Positions 27,420-35,249 of a stretch of DNA of 64,000 nt are shown piece after piece. Below the pieces are notes generated by a model. It was not told the origin of the DNA. It did not search any database and saw only the letters and a program-made list of their open reading frames with translations. Every line of letters begins with the position of its first letter. Positions within the stretch are counted from its first letter, which is position 1. Both the position numbers and the translations under genes were made by a program. Origin of the DNA: Devosia psychrophila (GTDB lineage: Bacteria > Pseudomonadota > Alphaproteobacteria > Rhizobiales > Devosiaceae); assembly GCF_000971275.1 (NCBI RefSeq), contig NZ_LAPV01000141.1, forward strand, positions 62,001 to 126,000, in the 5' to 3' direction.

Positions 27420-27890
27420 GGCCGAGCCATAGCACGGAGGTCATTCCTGTGGTGGCTGGAATCTACTCGGCGGCCTCCCGCGAGCTGTGGTTGCCTCGTT
27501 ATCTCAGGATGGGTCCCGGCCTTCGCCGGGATGACATCGGGAATGGGAGGTGGCCCCGCGCAACCCCACCATGCGTGGGCCGGACTGGAATAACCTTGCT
27601 ATTTCAGCGGGTGTGGCCCATATGAGCGGCATCGTCACTGGCGCATGGACCTTCAACGGATCCGCTGGCGCCAAGAATTTGGTGACGGACTTCACTTCTT
27701 ATCCCCTGCGGTGAGCGGCGAAGTCAGCCCGGAAACAATCTGTCCGGGTTCGAGCCAGCACCCGCGCGATATATCCCTTTATCGCCCGATTGCATTTGTT
27801 GACCCGCCGACGCTTGTGCGTTCGGCGACAGGCGCGCTGCATTGTCCTGCGCGCCTGCAAGCGCCTTTCGGCGCAGAAAGACGTGTTCAC
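27420..27890. other. Intergenic region upstream of rhlE
   Basis: 471 bases between the divergent binding-protein gene and the helicase. It contains a family C repeat at 27501-27540. The stretch 27645-27890 is open in the rhlE frame but lacks family sequence. A long, possibly structured leader would be in keeping with cold-regulated helicase genes, but I find no specific motif. Confidence 0.4.
27501..27540. repeat. Palindromic repeat, family C copy 3 (short)
   Basis: ATCTCAGGATGGGTCCCGGC followed by CTTCGCCGGGATGACATCGG; the core GTCCCGGCCTTCGCCGGGAT is a hairpin. Same words end the copy at 60655-60780. Confidence 0.6.
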
Positions 27891-29513
27891 TTGAACGATT
27901 TTACTTCCCTTGGTCTCCCCGAAATCCTGGTCGATAGCCTGACGGCGCATGGTTTCACCGTGCCGACCAAGATCCAGGAACTGGCCATTCCCAAGCTGCT
28001 CGAAGGCCGCGACGTGATGGGCATTGCCCAGACCGGCTCCGGCAAGACTGCCGCTTTCGGCCTGCCGATCCTGGCTGGTATTTTGACCCTGACCGGTCGT
28101 CCGAAGCCCCTGACCACGCGTGCGCTGATTCTGGCGCCGACGCGTGAACTGGCCGTACAGATCGACGAAAATATCCGCAAGTTCGCTGGCTCCAAGATGA
28201 AGCTCGACACCGTGCTGCTGCTCGGCGGCGTGTCGCGCTATCATCAGGTCAAGCGCCTCGAGCGTGGCGTCGATATTGTCGTCGCTACTCCTGGTCGCCT
28301 CAAGGACCTGATGGACGACGGCAAGATCAAGCTCGGCGAAACCCGCTGGCTAGTGCTGGATGAAGCCGACCGCATGCTCGACATGGGCTTTATTGCCCCG
28401 GTCCGTGCCGTGGTCAAGGCTATCGGCATGAAGCGCCATACCATGATGTTCTCGGCCACAATGGCCCCCGAAGTTGCTGACTTGGCCAAGAACCTGCTGC
28501 AGGAACCGGTTCGCGTCGATGCGTCGGTTGCCGGCTCCACCGTGGTCAAGATCGACCAGCGCGTGATCCTTTCGGGTGCCAAGGCCAAGCGCGGCGTGCT
28601 CAATGAGCTGCTGCTGAGCGAAACCGAAAACATGGAACGCGTGATCATTTTTGCGCGCACCAAGCATGGCGCCGACCGCGTCGCCAAGAACCTTGAGATC
28701 GACGGCCACAAGGCCGCAGCCATCCATGGAAACAAAAGCCAGAACGCTCGCCAAGCGGCGCTCAAGGGCTTTGCCAGCGGTGGCGTTCGCATCCTGGTTG
28801 CCACCGATATCGCGGCTCGCGGCATCGACGTTCCCGGCATCACCCATGTGGTGAACTACGAGCTGCCCGACGATCCGGAAAACTATGTGCACCGCATCGG
28901 CCGTACCGGTCGCAATGGCGCCTCGGGCATTGCCATCACCCTGTGTGACGGCACCGAGCGCGGCAAGCTGCGCGACGTCGAACGCCTGATCCGTCGCACC
29001 TTGCCCTATACCGGCGACCTGCACATGGCCAACGAGACCGGCGTGGTGGAAGCACCCCGTTCTGCCTACAAGAAGCCCAGCGGCGGCCGTCCGGCTGCCG
29101 GCGCGCGTAATGCCAAGGGCCCGCGCGCTCCGCAGGCCGATCGTCGTTCGCCGGCCGAGCGTCGTCCATTCGCGGAGTTTTCCAAGGAAACCGGTGGCAG
29201 AAGCCAGCCGCATCACCAGCCTTCGGACACGCCGCGTGGCCGTCCGGCCAGCGATGCGCCGCGTGCTGCCCGTCCCGATAGCGCGCCCCGTACCCGTCCG
29301 GAAAGTGCACCGCGCACGCGTCCGGATAGTGCACCTCGCACGCGTCCTGCGGAGGGCGCTGCGCCTGCTCGTGGCGTGCGTCGCGACATGGAAACCGGCA
29401 AGCCAATGGCTGCCAAGCCTGCTGCTGCAAAGCAGCGCTGGGGCAAGACCCAGAAGGACGCCGTGCGTAGTGCCGGCCGCTCCAATGCCGATCGCCAGCG
29501 CGGTCGTGCATAG
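27891..29513 (+). CDS. rhlE: DEAD-box ATP-dependent RNA helicase, RhlE-like
   Basis: Helicase of about 540 residues. Motifs in order: AQTGSGKT (Walker A), PTRELAVQI, DEAD in VLDEADRMLDMGF, SAT, RGIDVPGITHVVNYE and HRIGRTGR. The family N-terminus NDFTSLGLPEILVDSL begins right after a TTG codon at 27891, which I take as start because no ATG or GTG fits. The C-terminal 140 residues are basic, Pro/Arg-rich and low complexity, including three 8-residue repeats. RhlE unwinds short RNA duplexes in RNA decay, ribosome assembly and cold adaptation. Confidence 0.9.
   Translation: MNDFTSLGLPEILVDSLTAHGFTVPTKIQELAIPKLLEGRDVMGIAQTGSGKTAAFGLPILAGILTLTGRPKPLTTRALILAPTRELAVQIDENIRKFAGSKMKLDTVLLLGGVSRYHQVKRLERGVDIVVATPGRLKDLMDDGKIKLGETRWLVLDEADRMLDMGFIAPVRAVVKAIGMKRHTMMFSATMAPEVADLAKNLLQEPVRVDASVAGSTVVKIDQRVILSGAKAKRGVLNELLLSETENMERVIIFARTKHGADRVAKNLEIDGHKAAAIHGNKSQNARQAALKGFASGGVRILVATDIAARGIDVPGITHVVNYELPDDPENYVHRIGRTGRNGASGIAITLCDGTERGKLRDVERLIRRTLPYTGDLHMANETGVVEAPRSAYKKPSGGRPAAGARNAKGPRAPQADRRSPAERRPFAEFSKETGGRSQPHHQPSDTPRGRPASDAPRAARPDSAPRTRPESAPRTRPDSAPRTRPAEGAAPARGVRRDMETGKPMAAKPAAAKQRWGKTQKDAVRSAGRSNADRQRGRA
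29271..29342 (+). repeat. Three in-frame 24-base repeats in the rhlE tail
   Basis: Encodes RPDSAPRT, RPESAPRT, RPDSAPRT at residues 461-484. The units differ at synonymous positions, so the array is not a very recent duplication. Confidence 0.85.
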
Positions 29514-29546
29514 AGGCGTCAGCCTTCACGGAATCGGATAAGAAAA

Positions 29547-29572
29547 GGGCGGCCCCAGTGGCCGCCCTTTTT
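29547..29572 (+). terminator. Rho-independent terminator after rhlE
   Basis: GGGCGGCC (29547-29554), loop CCAGT, GGCCGCCC (29560-29567), then TTTTT. The panE start lies only 17 bases further, so panE must be read through or have its own signal overlapping the hairpin. Confidence 0.85.
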
Positions 29573-29588
29573 GTTTGGAGTTTTTGCC

Positions 29589-30482
29589 ATGACCACAATC
29601 GCAGTCATCGGACCCGGTGCCATCGGCGGGACGGTTGCGGCCTGGTTGGCGCAAAATCCGGATTTCAGGCTGACACTTTGCGCCCGCACGCCGCTGGACG
29701 ACCTGCGGATCGAAACGCCGAATGGGGTGATCACCGCCAACCCAATGGTGTTGACCGACCCCTCTACGGCGCAGCCGGTCGACTGGGTGCTGGTGGCGAC
29801 CAAGACTTATGATGTCGATTCGACAAAAGCCTGGCTGGATCGGCTGGTGGTGCAGGGAACCCGGGTTGCCATCATCCAGAACGGCGTCGAGCATGTCCGG
29901 CTGTTCGAGCATCTGGTGCCGGCTGATCAACTGGTGCCTGTCATCATCAACTTGCCGGCTGTGCGTACGGCGCTGGGGCGGATCGTGCAGAGCCGGAAAG
30001 GCTTCATCTGGGCACCGGCTGGCCATAGTGGCGACGAGTTCGCTGCACTATTTGCCCACACTGATATCGAGGCGGCTGCTGACGCCGACTTCCTGTCGCG
30101 TGCCTGGATAAAGCTGTGCGGCAATTGCGGCGCCATTGTTCCGTCGCTGACCCTGCGGGCCACCGGTCCCGTGTGGAGCGACGATCTTGAAGCCATCGTC
30201 CGCGGAGTGGCTGAAGAATGCGCGGCGGTGGGCCGGGCGGAAGGCGCGATTGTCCCGCAGAGCGTCGTGGATGGCACCGTTTCCAATGCCCGCGATTCCC
30301 GCGAGGGATCAATCGCCGGCTCGCTTCACGCAGATCGGCTGGCTGGCAATCGGATGGAGATTGACGCGCGCAACGGCGTCATCGTGCGGCTGGGGGCCAA
30401 GCACGGCATTCCAACGCCGATGAACAAGGTGCTGGTGACGCTGCTCGCTGCATCGGGAAGTCCGTGGGTGGCCGGAACCTGA
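29589..30482 (+). CDS. panE: 2-dehydropantoate 2-reductase family protein
   Basis: NADPH-dependent oxidoreductase of 297 residues. The dinucleotide-binding start is MTTIAVIGPGAIGG; WVLVATKTYDV and FIWAPAGHSG match the ketopantoate reductase family, with a C-terminal helical domain carrying LHADRLAGNRMEIDARNGV and KHGIPTPMNK. It would reduce 2-dehydropantoate to pantoate in pantothenate synthesis. The start at 29589 follows the ribosome site GGAG. Some members of the family act on other 2-keto acids, so the reaction is probable, not certain. Confidence 0.82.
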   Translation: MTTIAVIGPGAIGGTVAAWLAQNPDFRLTLCARTPLDDLRIETPNGVITANPMVLTDPSTAQPVDWVLVATKTYDVDSTKAWLDRLVVQGTRVAIIQNGVEHVRLFEHLVPADQLVPVIINLPAVRTALGRIVQSRKGFIWAPAGHSGDEFAALFAHTDIEAAADADFLSRAWIKLCGNCGAIVPSLTLRATGPVWSDDLEAIVRGVAEECAAVGRAEGAIVPQSVVDGTVSNARDSREGSIAGSLHADRLAGNRMEIDARNGVIVRLGAKHGIPTPMNKVLVTLLAASGSPWVAGT

Positions 30483-30499
30483 GTGGGTGCCTATTCTTC

Positions 30500-31915
30500 C
30501 TACGCCACCGACGCCAGATACAGGATATCCCGCGTACCCGAGCTGTCCCGCGGCGTAGCGGGAGCCAGCCGGTCGAGGTAATTTTTGCTCCAATTATCGA
30601 CACTGTGCTTGCGGGCGGCGGCCATCAGGGTTGTCCAGCGCTGCTTGCGCTCGTCGAGGGGCATGTCGAGCGCCATGCGCAGAGCTTCGGCGGTTTCGTC
30701 GGTGTCGAAGGGATTAACCAGGATGGCGTCGTCGAAGATTTCGGCGGCGCCGGCAAATCGGGACAGCACCAGTACGCCGGGGTCCTCCGGGTCCTGCGAG
30801 CCGACATATTCGTGGGCAACAAGGTTCATGCCGTCGCGCAGGGGCGTGACCAGCCCAACGCGGGCCAGCCGATAGAGGCCGGCGAGGCTGGGCTGGCCAT
30901 AGGCGCGCTTCACATAGGTCAGCGGCGACCAATCGGGCTCGGCAAAGCGGCCCATGACGCGGCCGCACATGGCGTCGAGCGTGTCGCTGGTTTCTTGATA
31001 TTCCTTGATGCTGTCTCGTGACGGGGGCGCTATCTGCAGCAAGTGAACCAGGCGGCGGAAACGGGCATTGTTGGCCAGCAGTTTTTCATAGGCTTCGACG
31101 CGCTGCGGCAGTCCCTTGGAATAATCCAGCCGATCAACGCCGAGGATCAACTCCTGCTCGCCCATGGCGCGCTCCATGCGCTTGAGCATCTTGTTGGCGG
31201 CCGAGCTGACCGCAAGTTTGGCGAATGCGTCTGGATCAGAGCCGATAGGGAAGGCGGCGACTTCTGTGCGGCCAAAATCCACCGACTCGAGGGGAGAGCC
31301 CGATAGCGTCGAGGGCGTTTGGTGTTCGGCGAATTCAGTGAACGCCGCGACGTCGCGGTTGGCCTGCATGCCAACGAGGTCATACCGCGACAGGTCCCGC
31401 ATCAGCTCGCCGTGATGGGGGATGGCATAGAGCGCGTCGGTCGTCGGGAAAGGGATGTGCAGGTAGAATCCGATGCGATTGCGCACGTCAAGGTTGCGCA
31501 ACTCTGTGGCCAGCGGGATCAGGTGATAGTCGTGCACCCAGATGATGTCATCAGGCTTCAGCTGCGGCAGCAGAGCGCGGGCAAACTGAGAATTGACGCG
31601 GCGGTAGCCCTCGTACCAATGCGCTTCGATGGTTGCGAGGTCTAGCCGGAGGTGGAAGCTTGGCCACAGGATGGAATTGGAAAAGCCGGCGTAATAGGCG
31701 TGGTGGTCTTCGCGATTGAGATCAATCTGCGCAACCGTCAGGCCGTCGATGTCTTCGAAACGCGCCTCGATCGATGGGGTCTCGACCAGCTTGCCGGACC
31801 AGCCGAACCAGAAGCCTTCGCGTTCGGCCAGCGTTTTGCGCAATGCAACAGCCAAGCCCCCCGCAGCCGGGCCTTTGCCCGGCGTGCGGTTCGATACAAC
31901 GATAATGCGGCTCAT
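30500..31915 (-). CDS. otsA: Alpha,alpha-trehalose-phosphate synthase (UDP-forming)
   Basis: GT-B glycosyltransferase of 471 residues that joins UDP-glucose and glucose 6-phosphate to trehalose 6-phosphate in the cytosol. Seen: [21 protein letters not shown] (substrate loop), [40 protein letters not shown], and [18 protein letters not shown]. Length is as for the family. It follows otsB by 22 bases, so the order is otsB-otsA. Its product is a compatible solute made in osmotic and desiccation stress. Confidence 0.95.
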   Translation of the reverse strand: MSRIIVVSNRTPGKGPAAGGLAVALRKTLAEREGFWFGWSGKLVETPSIEARFEDIDGLTVAQIDLNREDHHAYYAGFSNSILWPSFHLRLDLATIEAHWYEGYRRVNSQFARALLPQLKPDDIIWVHDYHLIPLATELRNLDVRNRIGFYLHIPFPTTDALYAIPHHGELMRDLSRYDLVGMQANRDVAAFTEFAEHQTPSTLSGSPLESVDFGRTEVAAFPIGSDPDAFAKLAVSSAANKMLKRMERAMGEQELILGVDRLDYSKGLPQRVEAYEKLLANNARFRRLVHLLQIAPPSRDSIKEYQETSDTLDAMCGRVMGRFAEPDWSPLTYVKRAYGQPSLAGLYRLARVGLVTPLRDGMNLVAHEYVGSQDPEDPGVLVLSRFAGAAEIFDDAILVNPFDTDETAEALRMALDMPLDERKQRWTTLMAAARKHSVDNWSKNYLDRLAPATPRDSSGTRDILYLASVA

Positions 31916-31937
31916 GAACGCCCCCGTTCGGTCAGTC

Positions 31938-32714
31938 TCAATGCGTTATTGCTGCGGCGTCGCGATCACGGGCCACGATATCGCCCAGACCACGGATCAA
32001 CGCGTGGACCGAGGCGACGTTTGGAATGCGCATGCGGGCTGCGGTTTCTCCATCGCCCAGTTTGATGCCGACGCCGCCCAAGTCCTGGGCCGCGATGAAG
32101 GCATCTTCGTCGGTGGTGTCATCGCCGATGAAAATGGGCGTGCGACCCAGGAAGGGTTCTTCGCGCATGAAGGCGCGCAGGGCCTCGCCTTTGCTGGCGG
32201 CACGCGGACGGGCTTCGAGCACCATTTTGCCGGGCACCAGGGTGAAGTCGGGGACGTTGTGGACGGCTTCTTCCATGGCGATGCGGACGGCGTCTTCGAG
32301 CTCGGGTGCTTGGCGATAGTGCAGGGCGACGGCGCCTTCCTTGGGCTCGAGAATGAGGCTGGGGTTGGCGATGACCAAGGATTCAAGGGCTTGGGCGATC
32401 TGCTCGGCACCGAGCACTGCGGCGGGATCGACGGTTTCGACGAAACCATCGGCGCGGCGGCGCTGGGTGCCGTGGGCACCGGCGATTGGAAGATGCAGCG
32501 GGGCTAAGTACTTGTCGATGTCGGAAATTTCCCGACCCGTCAGTACAGCGAAGGCGCTGTCGAGTTCCGTAACGGCGCGCTGAATCTGGTCAGCGAGGGT
32601 GTCGTCTACCTGGATGGAATCAGGGGTATCGGCCAGCTCGACCAGCGTGCCATCGAAGTCTGTGAAGATGGCGAGCAAGGGAATGGCCGGGGAAATGGCG
32701 TCGATCTGGGACAT
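31938..32714 (-). CDS. otsB: Trehalose-6-phosphatase
   Basis: HAD-superfamily phosphatase of 258 residues. The aspartate nucleophile motif FTDFDGTLVELADTPDSI is near residue 17, the second motif VLTGREISDI follows, and motif IV FIGDDTTDEDAF lies near the C-terminus. It dephosphorylates trehalose 6-phosphate made by OtsA. First gene of the pair; an EcfG-like promoter is found 35 bases upstream of the start. Confidence 0.93.
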   Translation of the reverse strand: MSQIDAISPAIPLLAIFTDFDGTLVELADTPDSIQVDDTLADQIQRAVTELDSAFAVLTGREISDIDKYLAPLHLPIAGAHGTQRRRADGFVETVDPAAVLGAEQIAQALESLVIANPSLILEPKEGAVALHYRQAPELEDAVRIAMEEAVHNVPDFTLVPGKMVLEARPRAASKGEALRAFMREEPFLGRTPIFIGDDTTDEDAFIAAQDLGGVGIKLGDGETAARMRIPNVASVHALIRGLGDIVARDRDAAAITH

Positions 32715-32748
32715 AACTGAGCCTTCCGGGATTGCGAGTCAGTGTGTC

Positions 32749-32773
32749 AACGCATTGCGACGGGAATGGTTCG
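32749..32773 (-). promoter_or_regulatory. EcfG-like general-stress promoter of otsBA
   Basis: On the minus strand: CGAAC (32773-32769), 16 bases, CGTT (32752-32749). This differs from the EcfG consensus GGAAC-N16/17-CGTT at one base. otsA/otsB genes are known EcfG targets in several rhizobia, which supports the reading. Confidence 0.5.
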
Positions 32774-32879
32774 GCGCCACATGGCTGTCATGCGGCATCG
32801 GCTATTCTGAACGGATTCTGAATGCGGCATTGCTGCGCCATGCAACGTTGCCGGACTAGAGCAGAGGCCAGCGTCACCC

Positions 32880-33014
32880 ATGTCCGGATTGAACAAGATG
32901 TCCCAGCTGATCCTCACCGCGCTTTTTGCCATCGCGTTGAGCTTCCTGACCTTCGCCGCATCATTTGCCGAAGTGCCGCGCAGCGAATTCGCGCCGGTTG
33001 CCAGCCACGAGTAG
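32880..33014 (+). CDS. Small secreted or membrane peptide, 44 residues
   Basis: Codes for a hydrophobic segment (MSQLILTALFAIALSFLTFA) after six polar residues, followed by a short tail SFAEVPRSEFAPVASHE. This looks like a signal peptide with cleavage near AASFA, leaving a mature tail of about 15 residues, or a single membrane helix. An in-frame ATG at 32898 is an alternative start. No strong ribosome site is seen. It stands between otsB and the convergent deaminase gene. No family recognised. Confidence 0.5.
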   Translation: MSGLNKMSQLILTALFAIALSFLTFAASFAEVPRSEFAPVASHE

Positions 33015-33018
33015 CTGG

Positions 33019-33642
33019 TCAGGCGAGGGGGATGCCCTTGCTGCCCTTGCTGGCTTGATAGCTGCTGGACAGGTCGCCATAGAGCGCATTGAGATCGTCA
33101 AAGCGCGCCAGAAGGGTTTCCTTGTGGCTGCGGTCTAGGGCGGCGATCATTTGCGCGAGGTTGTGGCTGGTCCAGTATTGGTTGGTGCGGTTGTAAAGCA
33201 GGCGGTCGGCGGGCACCTCGCCGCGGTCCGGGTCGGGCACGGCGTAGACGCCCTTAAGTATTTGAATATCATATGGAATGGCGAAGCTGTCGCGGCTGTC
33301 CTGGTGGCTGAACAGGTAATAGAAGTTGTCGAATCCAGACCAGGTGATGCCCGAGAGGCAGAGCGAGCATGGCTCGTGCGTGGCGAGGAAAATGCAGTCC
33401 TTGACGTCGGGGCGCTGGTCGGCGGGGATTTCAAAAAATCGTTTGATGGCATGCATTTCGCCGTGCCACAGCGGGTTTTCGATCTCGTTATTGGTTTCGG
33501 CGACGACAACCGACAGGTCGGATTTGCGCAGGATGGCGGCGCCAAACAGCTTGTTACCGCGCGCCACGCCCTGACGCGTCACAGGGGCGATATCGTGCTC
33601 GATAATGTCCAGCATGCGTGAAATCAGATCGGCGTTTGTCAT
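33019..33642 (-). CDS. Nucleoside/nucleobase deaminase-family protein
   Basis: Zinc-dependent deaminase-like protein of 207 residues. The histidine-glutamate motif WHGEMHAI and the two-cysteine motif EPCSLCLSGI are those of the cytidine/deoxycytidylate/guanine deaminase fold (HxE...PCxxC). The C-terminal 90 residues extend beyond the minimal domain. It sits next to, and on the same strand as, the ureide genes allA-allE-puuE, but a 90-base gap with its own possible promoter separates them. A role in purine or pyrimidine salvage is plausible; the base is unknown. Confidence 0.82.
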   Translation of the reverse strand: MTNADLISRMLDIIEHDIAPVTRQGVARGNKLFGAAILRKSDLSVVVAETNNEIENPLWHGEMHAIKRFFEIPADQRPDVKDCIFLATHEPCSLCLSGITWSGFDNFYYLFSHQDSRDSFAIPYDIQILKGVYAVPDPDRGEVPADRLLYNRTNQYWTSHNLAQMIAALDRSHKETLLARFDDLNALYGDLSSSYQASKGSKGIPLA

Positions 33643-33732
33643 GTCATCCCGGAAGCGTATTTTGTTGACAGGGCGCAGGAAAGCCGTGCGCGGCCGGGCG
33701 CTGGCTCGATTGGCACTGCGTTAGCCGTTTTG

Positions 33733-34224
33733 TCACCGTTCGGTCACCAGATAGGGAATCTCGAACACATGCTCTTCGAGATTGTTACCGTCGCCACCCC
33801 GGTCCACGACGATGAAGTCGCTCTCGGCTTCGAGCGGAGTGAGGACACCGTGCCAGGTGTTCATGGCGATGTTGACGCCCTGGCCCAGTGACGGGCGGAA
33901 AGCGCGAAGGCGGGTCGGCGTGCCGCTGTCGTCTTCGGCGACGATGACCAGCCAAGAGGCGGTGCCGAGCGGATAGAAGGCTTGGCTGCCGAGGGGATGG
34001 CGCTCGACCAGGGTGAGGCTGAGCGGCAGGGTGTATGGCTGGCCGCGAAAGATCGATATGAGCGGGCGGGCGTGGACGCCGCCGAGCTCGACGCGGGCCA
34101 GATCGTGGTAGCGCTCGGTCATGCCGGCATTGATGGGATAGTGATTGGCGACGGCCAGTTCGATGACCTGCCCGAAGGAGGAAAAGGCCGACGCGGTGAG
34201 CGGTTCGATCAGGATGCTGCCCAT
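33733..34224 (-). CDS. allA: Ureidoglycolate lyase
   Basis: Cupin-like enzyme of 163 residues that splits ureidoglycolate to glyoxylate and urea. Family sequences are FSSFGQVIEL at the N-terminus, ERHPLGSQAFYPL, and NTWHGVLTPL with the metal-site histidine. The start at 34224 directly follows the allE stop by two bases, indicating one transcript puuE-allE-allA. Glyoxylate made here can enter malate synthase G encoded at 49492. Confidence 0.92.
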   Translation of the reverse strand: MGSILIEPLTASAFSSFGQVIELAVANHYPINAGMTERYHDLARVELGGVHARPLISIFRGQPYTLPLSLTLVERHPLGSQAFYPLGTASWLVIVAEDDSGTPTRLRAFRPSLGQGVNIAMNTWHGVLTPLEAESDFIVVDRGGDGNNLEEHVFEIPYLVTER

Positions 34225-34226
34225 GG

Positions 34227-35048
34227 TCAGAATGGCAGTTTCATGTGGCGGTTGACGTCCTTGTAGAGCAGGTAGCGGAAGCGGGTTGGACCGGCGTAAC
34301 AGGCCTGCGGACAGAAGGAACGCAGCCACATGAAATCGCCGGCCTCGACCTCGACCCAGTCTCGGTTGAGGCGGTAGACGGCTTTACCTTCGAGCACATA
34401 GAGGCCGTGCTCCATGACGTGGGTTTCCTCGAAGGGAATGACCGCGCCGGGCTCGAGCGTGACGATATTGACGTGCATGTCGTGGCGCACATTGGCCGGA
34501 TCGACGAAGCGGGTAGTGCCCCAGGTGTTCTTGGTGCCGGCCATCCAGATGATCGGCTCGTCCTGTTCATTGGCCACAAAGGCATCCGGCGTCTCGATGC
34601 CCTCGACGACCTCGTAGCGCTTGCGGACCCAGTGGAAGCGGACCGGCACAGTGCCCTTGTTGAGAAAGGTCCACTGGCAGCCGGGGGGCAAGAAGGCATA
34701 ACCGCCGGGCTTGAGCAGATGGCTCTTGCCCTCGATGGTGACGGTGGCCTGGCCTTCGACGACGAAGAGCACGCCTTCGGCCAGCGGATTGGGCTCGGGC
34801 TTGTCGCTACCACCGCCGGGCATCACCTCCATGATGTATTGCGAGAAGGTCTCGGAAAAGCCGGAGAGCGGGCGGGCGATGACCCAGCAGCGCTCGTCGC
34901 GCCAATGGGGCAGGTATGACGTGACGATATCGGTCATCACACCGCGCGGAATGAGCGCATAGGCCTCGGTAAACACGGCGCGGCCAGTGTGAAGCGCAGT
35001 CTGGGGCGGCAGTCCGCCGGCAGGCGAGGCATAGGTGGAGTCGGCCAT
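34227..35048 (-). CDS. allE: (S)-ureidoglycine aminohydrolase
   Basis: Bicupin of 273 residues that converts (S)-ureidoglycine to (S)-ureidoglycolate and ammonia. The first cupin has EGVLFVVEGQATVTIEGKSHLLKPGGYAFLPPGCQW, the second PFEETHVMEHGLYVLEGKAVYRL and FMWLRSFCPQACYAGP. The start is taken at MADSTYASPAGG. It follows puuE after 201 bases that contain a family B repeat. Databases sometimes label such proteins bifunctional allantoicase, but I see only the cupin enzyme. Confidence 0.92.
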   Translation of the reverse strand: MADSTYASPAGGLPPQTALHTGRAVFTEAYALIPRGVMTDIVTSYLPHWRDERCWVIARPLSGFSETFSQYIMEVMPGGGSDKPEPNPLAEGVLFVVEGQATVTIEGKSHLLKPGGYAFLPPGCQWTFLNKGTVPVRFHWVRKRYEVVEGIETPDAFVANEQDEPIIWMAGTKNTWGTTRFVDPANVRHDMHVNIVTLEPGAVIPFEETHVMEHGLYVLEGKAVYRLNRDWVEVEAGDFMWLRSFCPQACYAGPTRFRYLLYKDVNRHMKLPF

Positions 35049-35189
35049 TGGGTTCCTAGAGCGTTCAGGCTGTTGGGCGATCATCGACGACAGCGCGGCT
35101 TGGGGCAAGGGGGGCTTCTTTCTTGCGTCTCGCTTTAGAGGAAGGGCCATCCGGCGACGGGTGAGGCACCGTGCCTTCGCCGACCTCTG

Positions 35190-35240
35190 AACCCCTCACC
35201 CGGCGCTGCGCGCCGACCTCTCCCCTCAGGGGCTAGGTGA
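35190..35240. repeat. Palindromic repeat, family B copy 1
   Basis: ACCCCTCACCCGGCGCTGCG then CGCCGACCTCTCCCCTCAGG; the core GGCGCTGCGCGCC is a hairpin. Other copies at 46766 and 63889. Lies between puuE and allE. Confidence 0.65.
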
Positions 35241-35249
35241 AGTGGAGCT

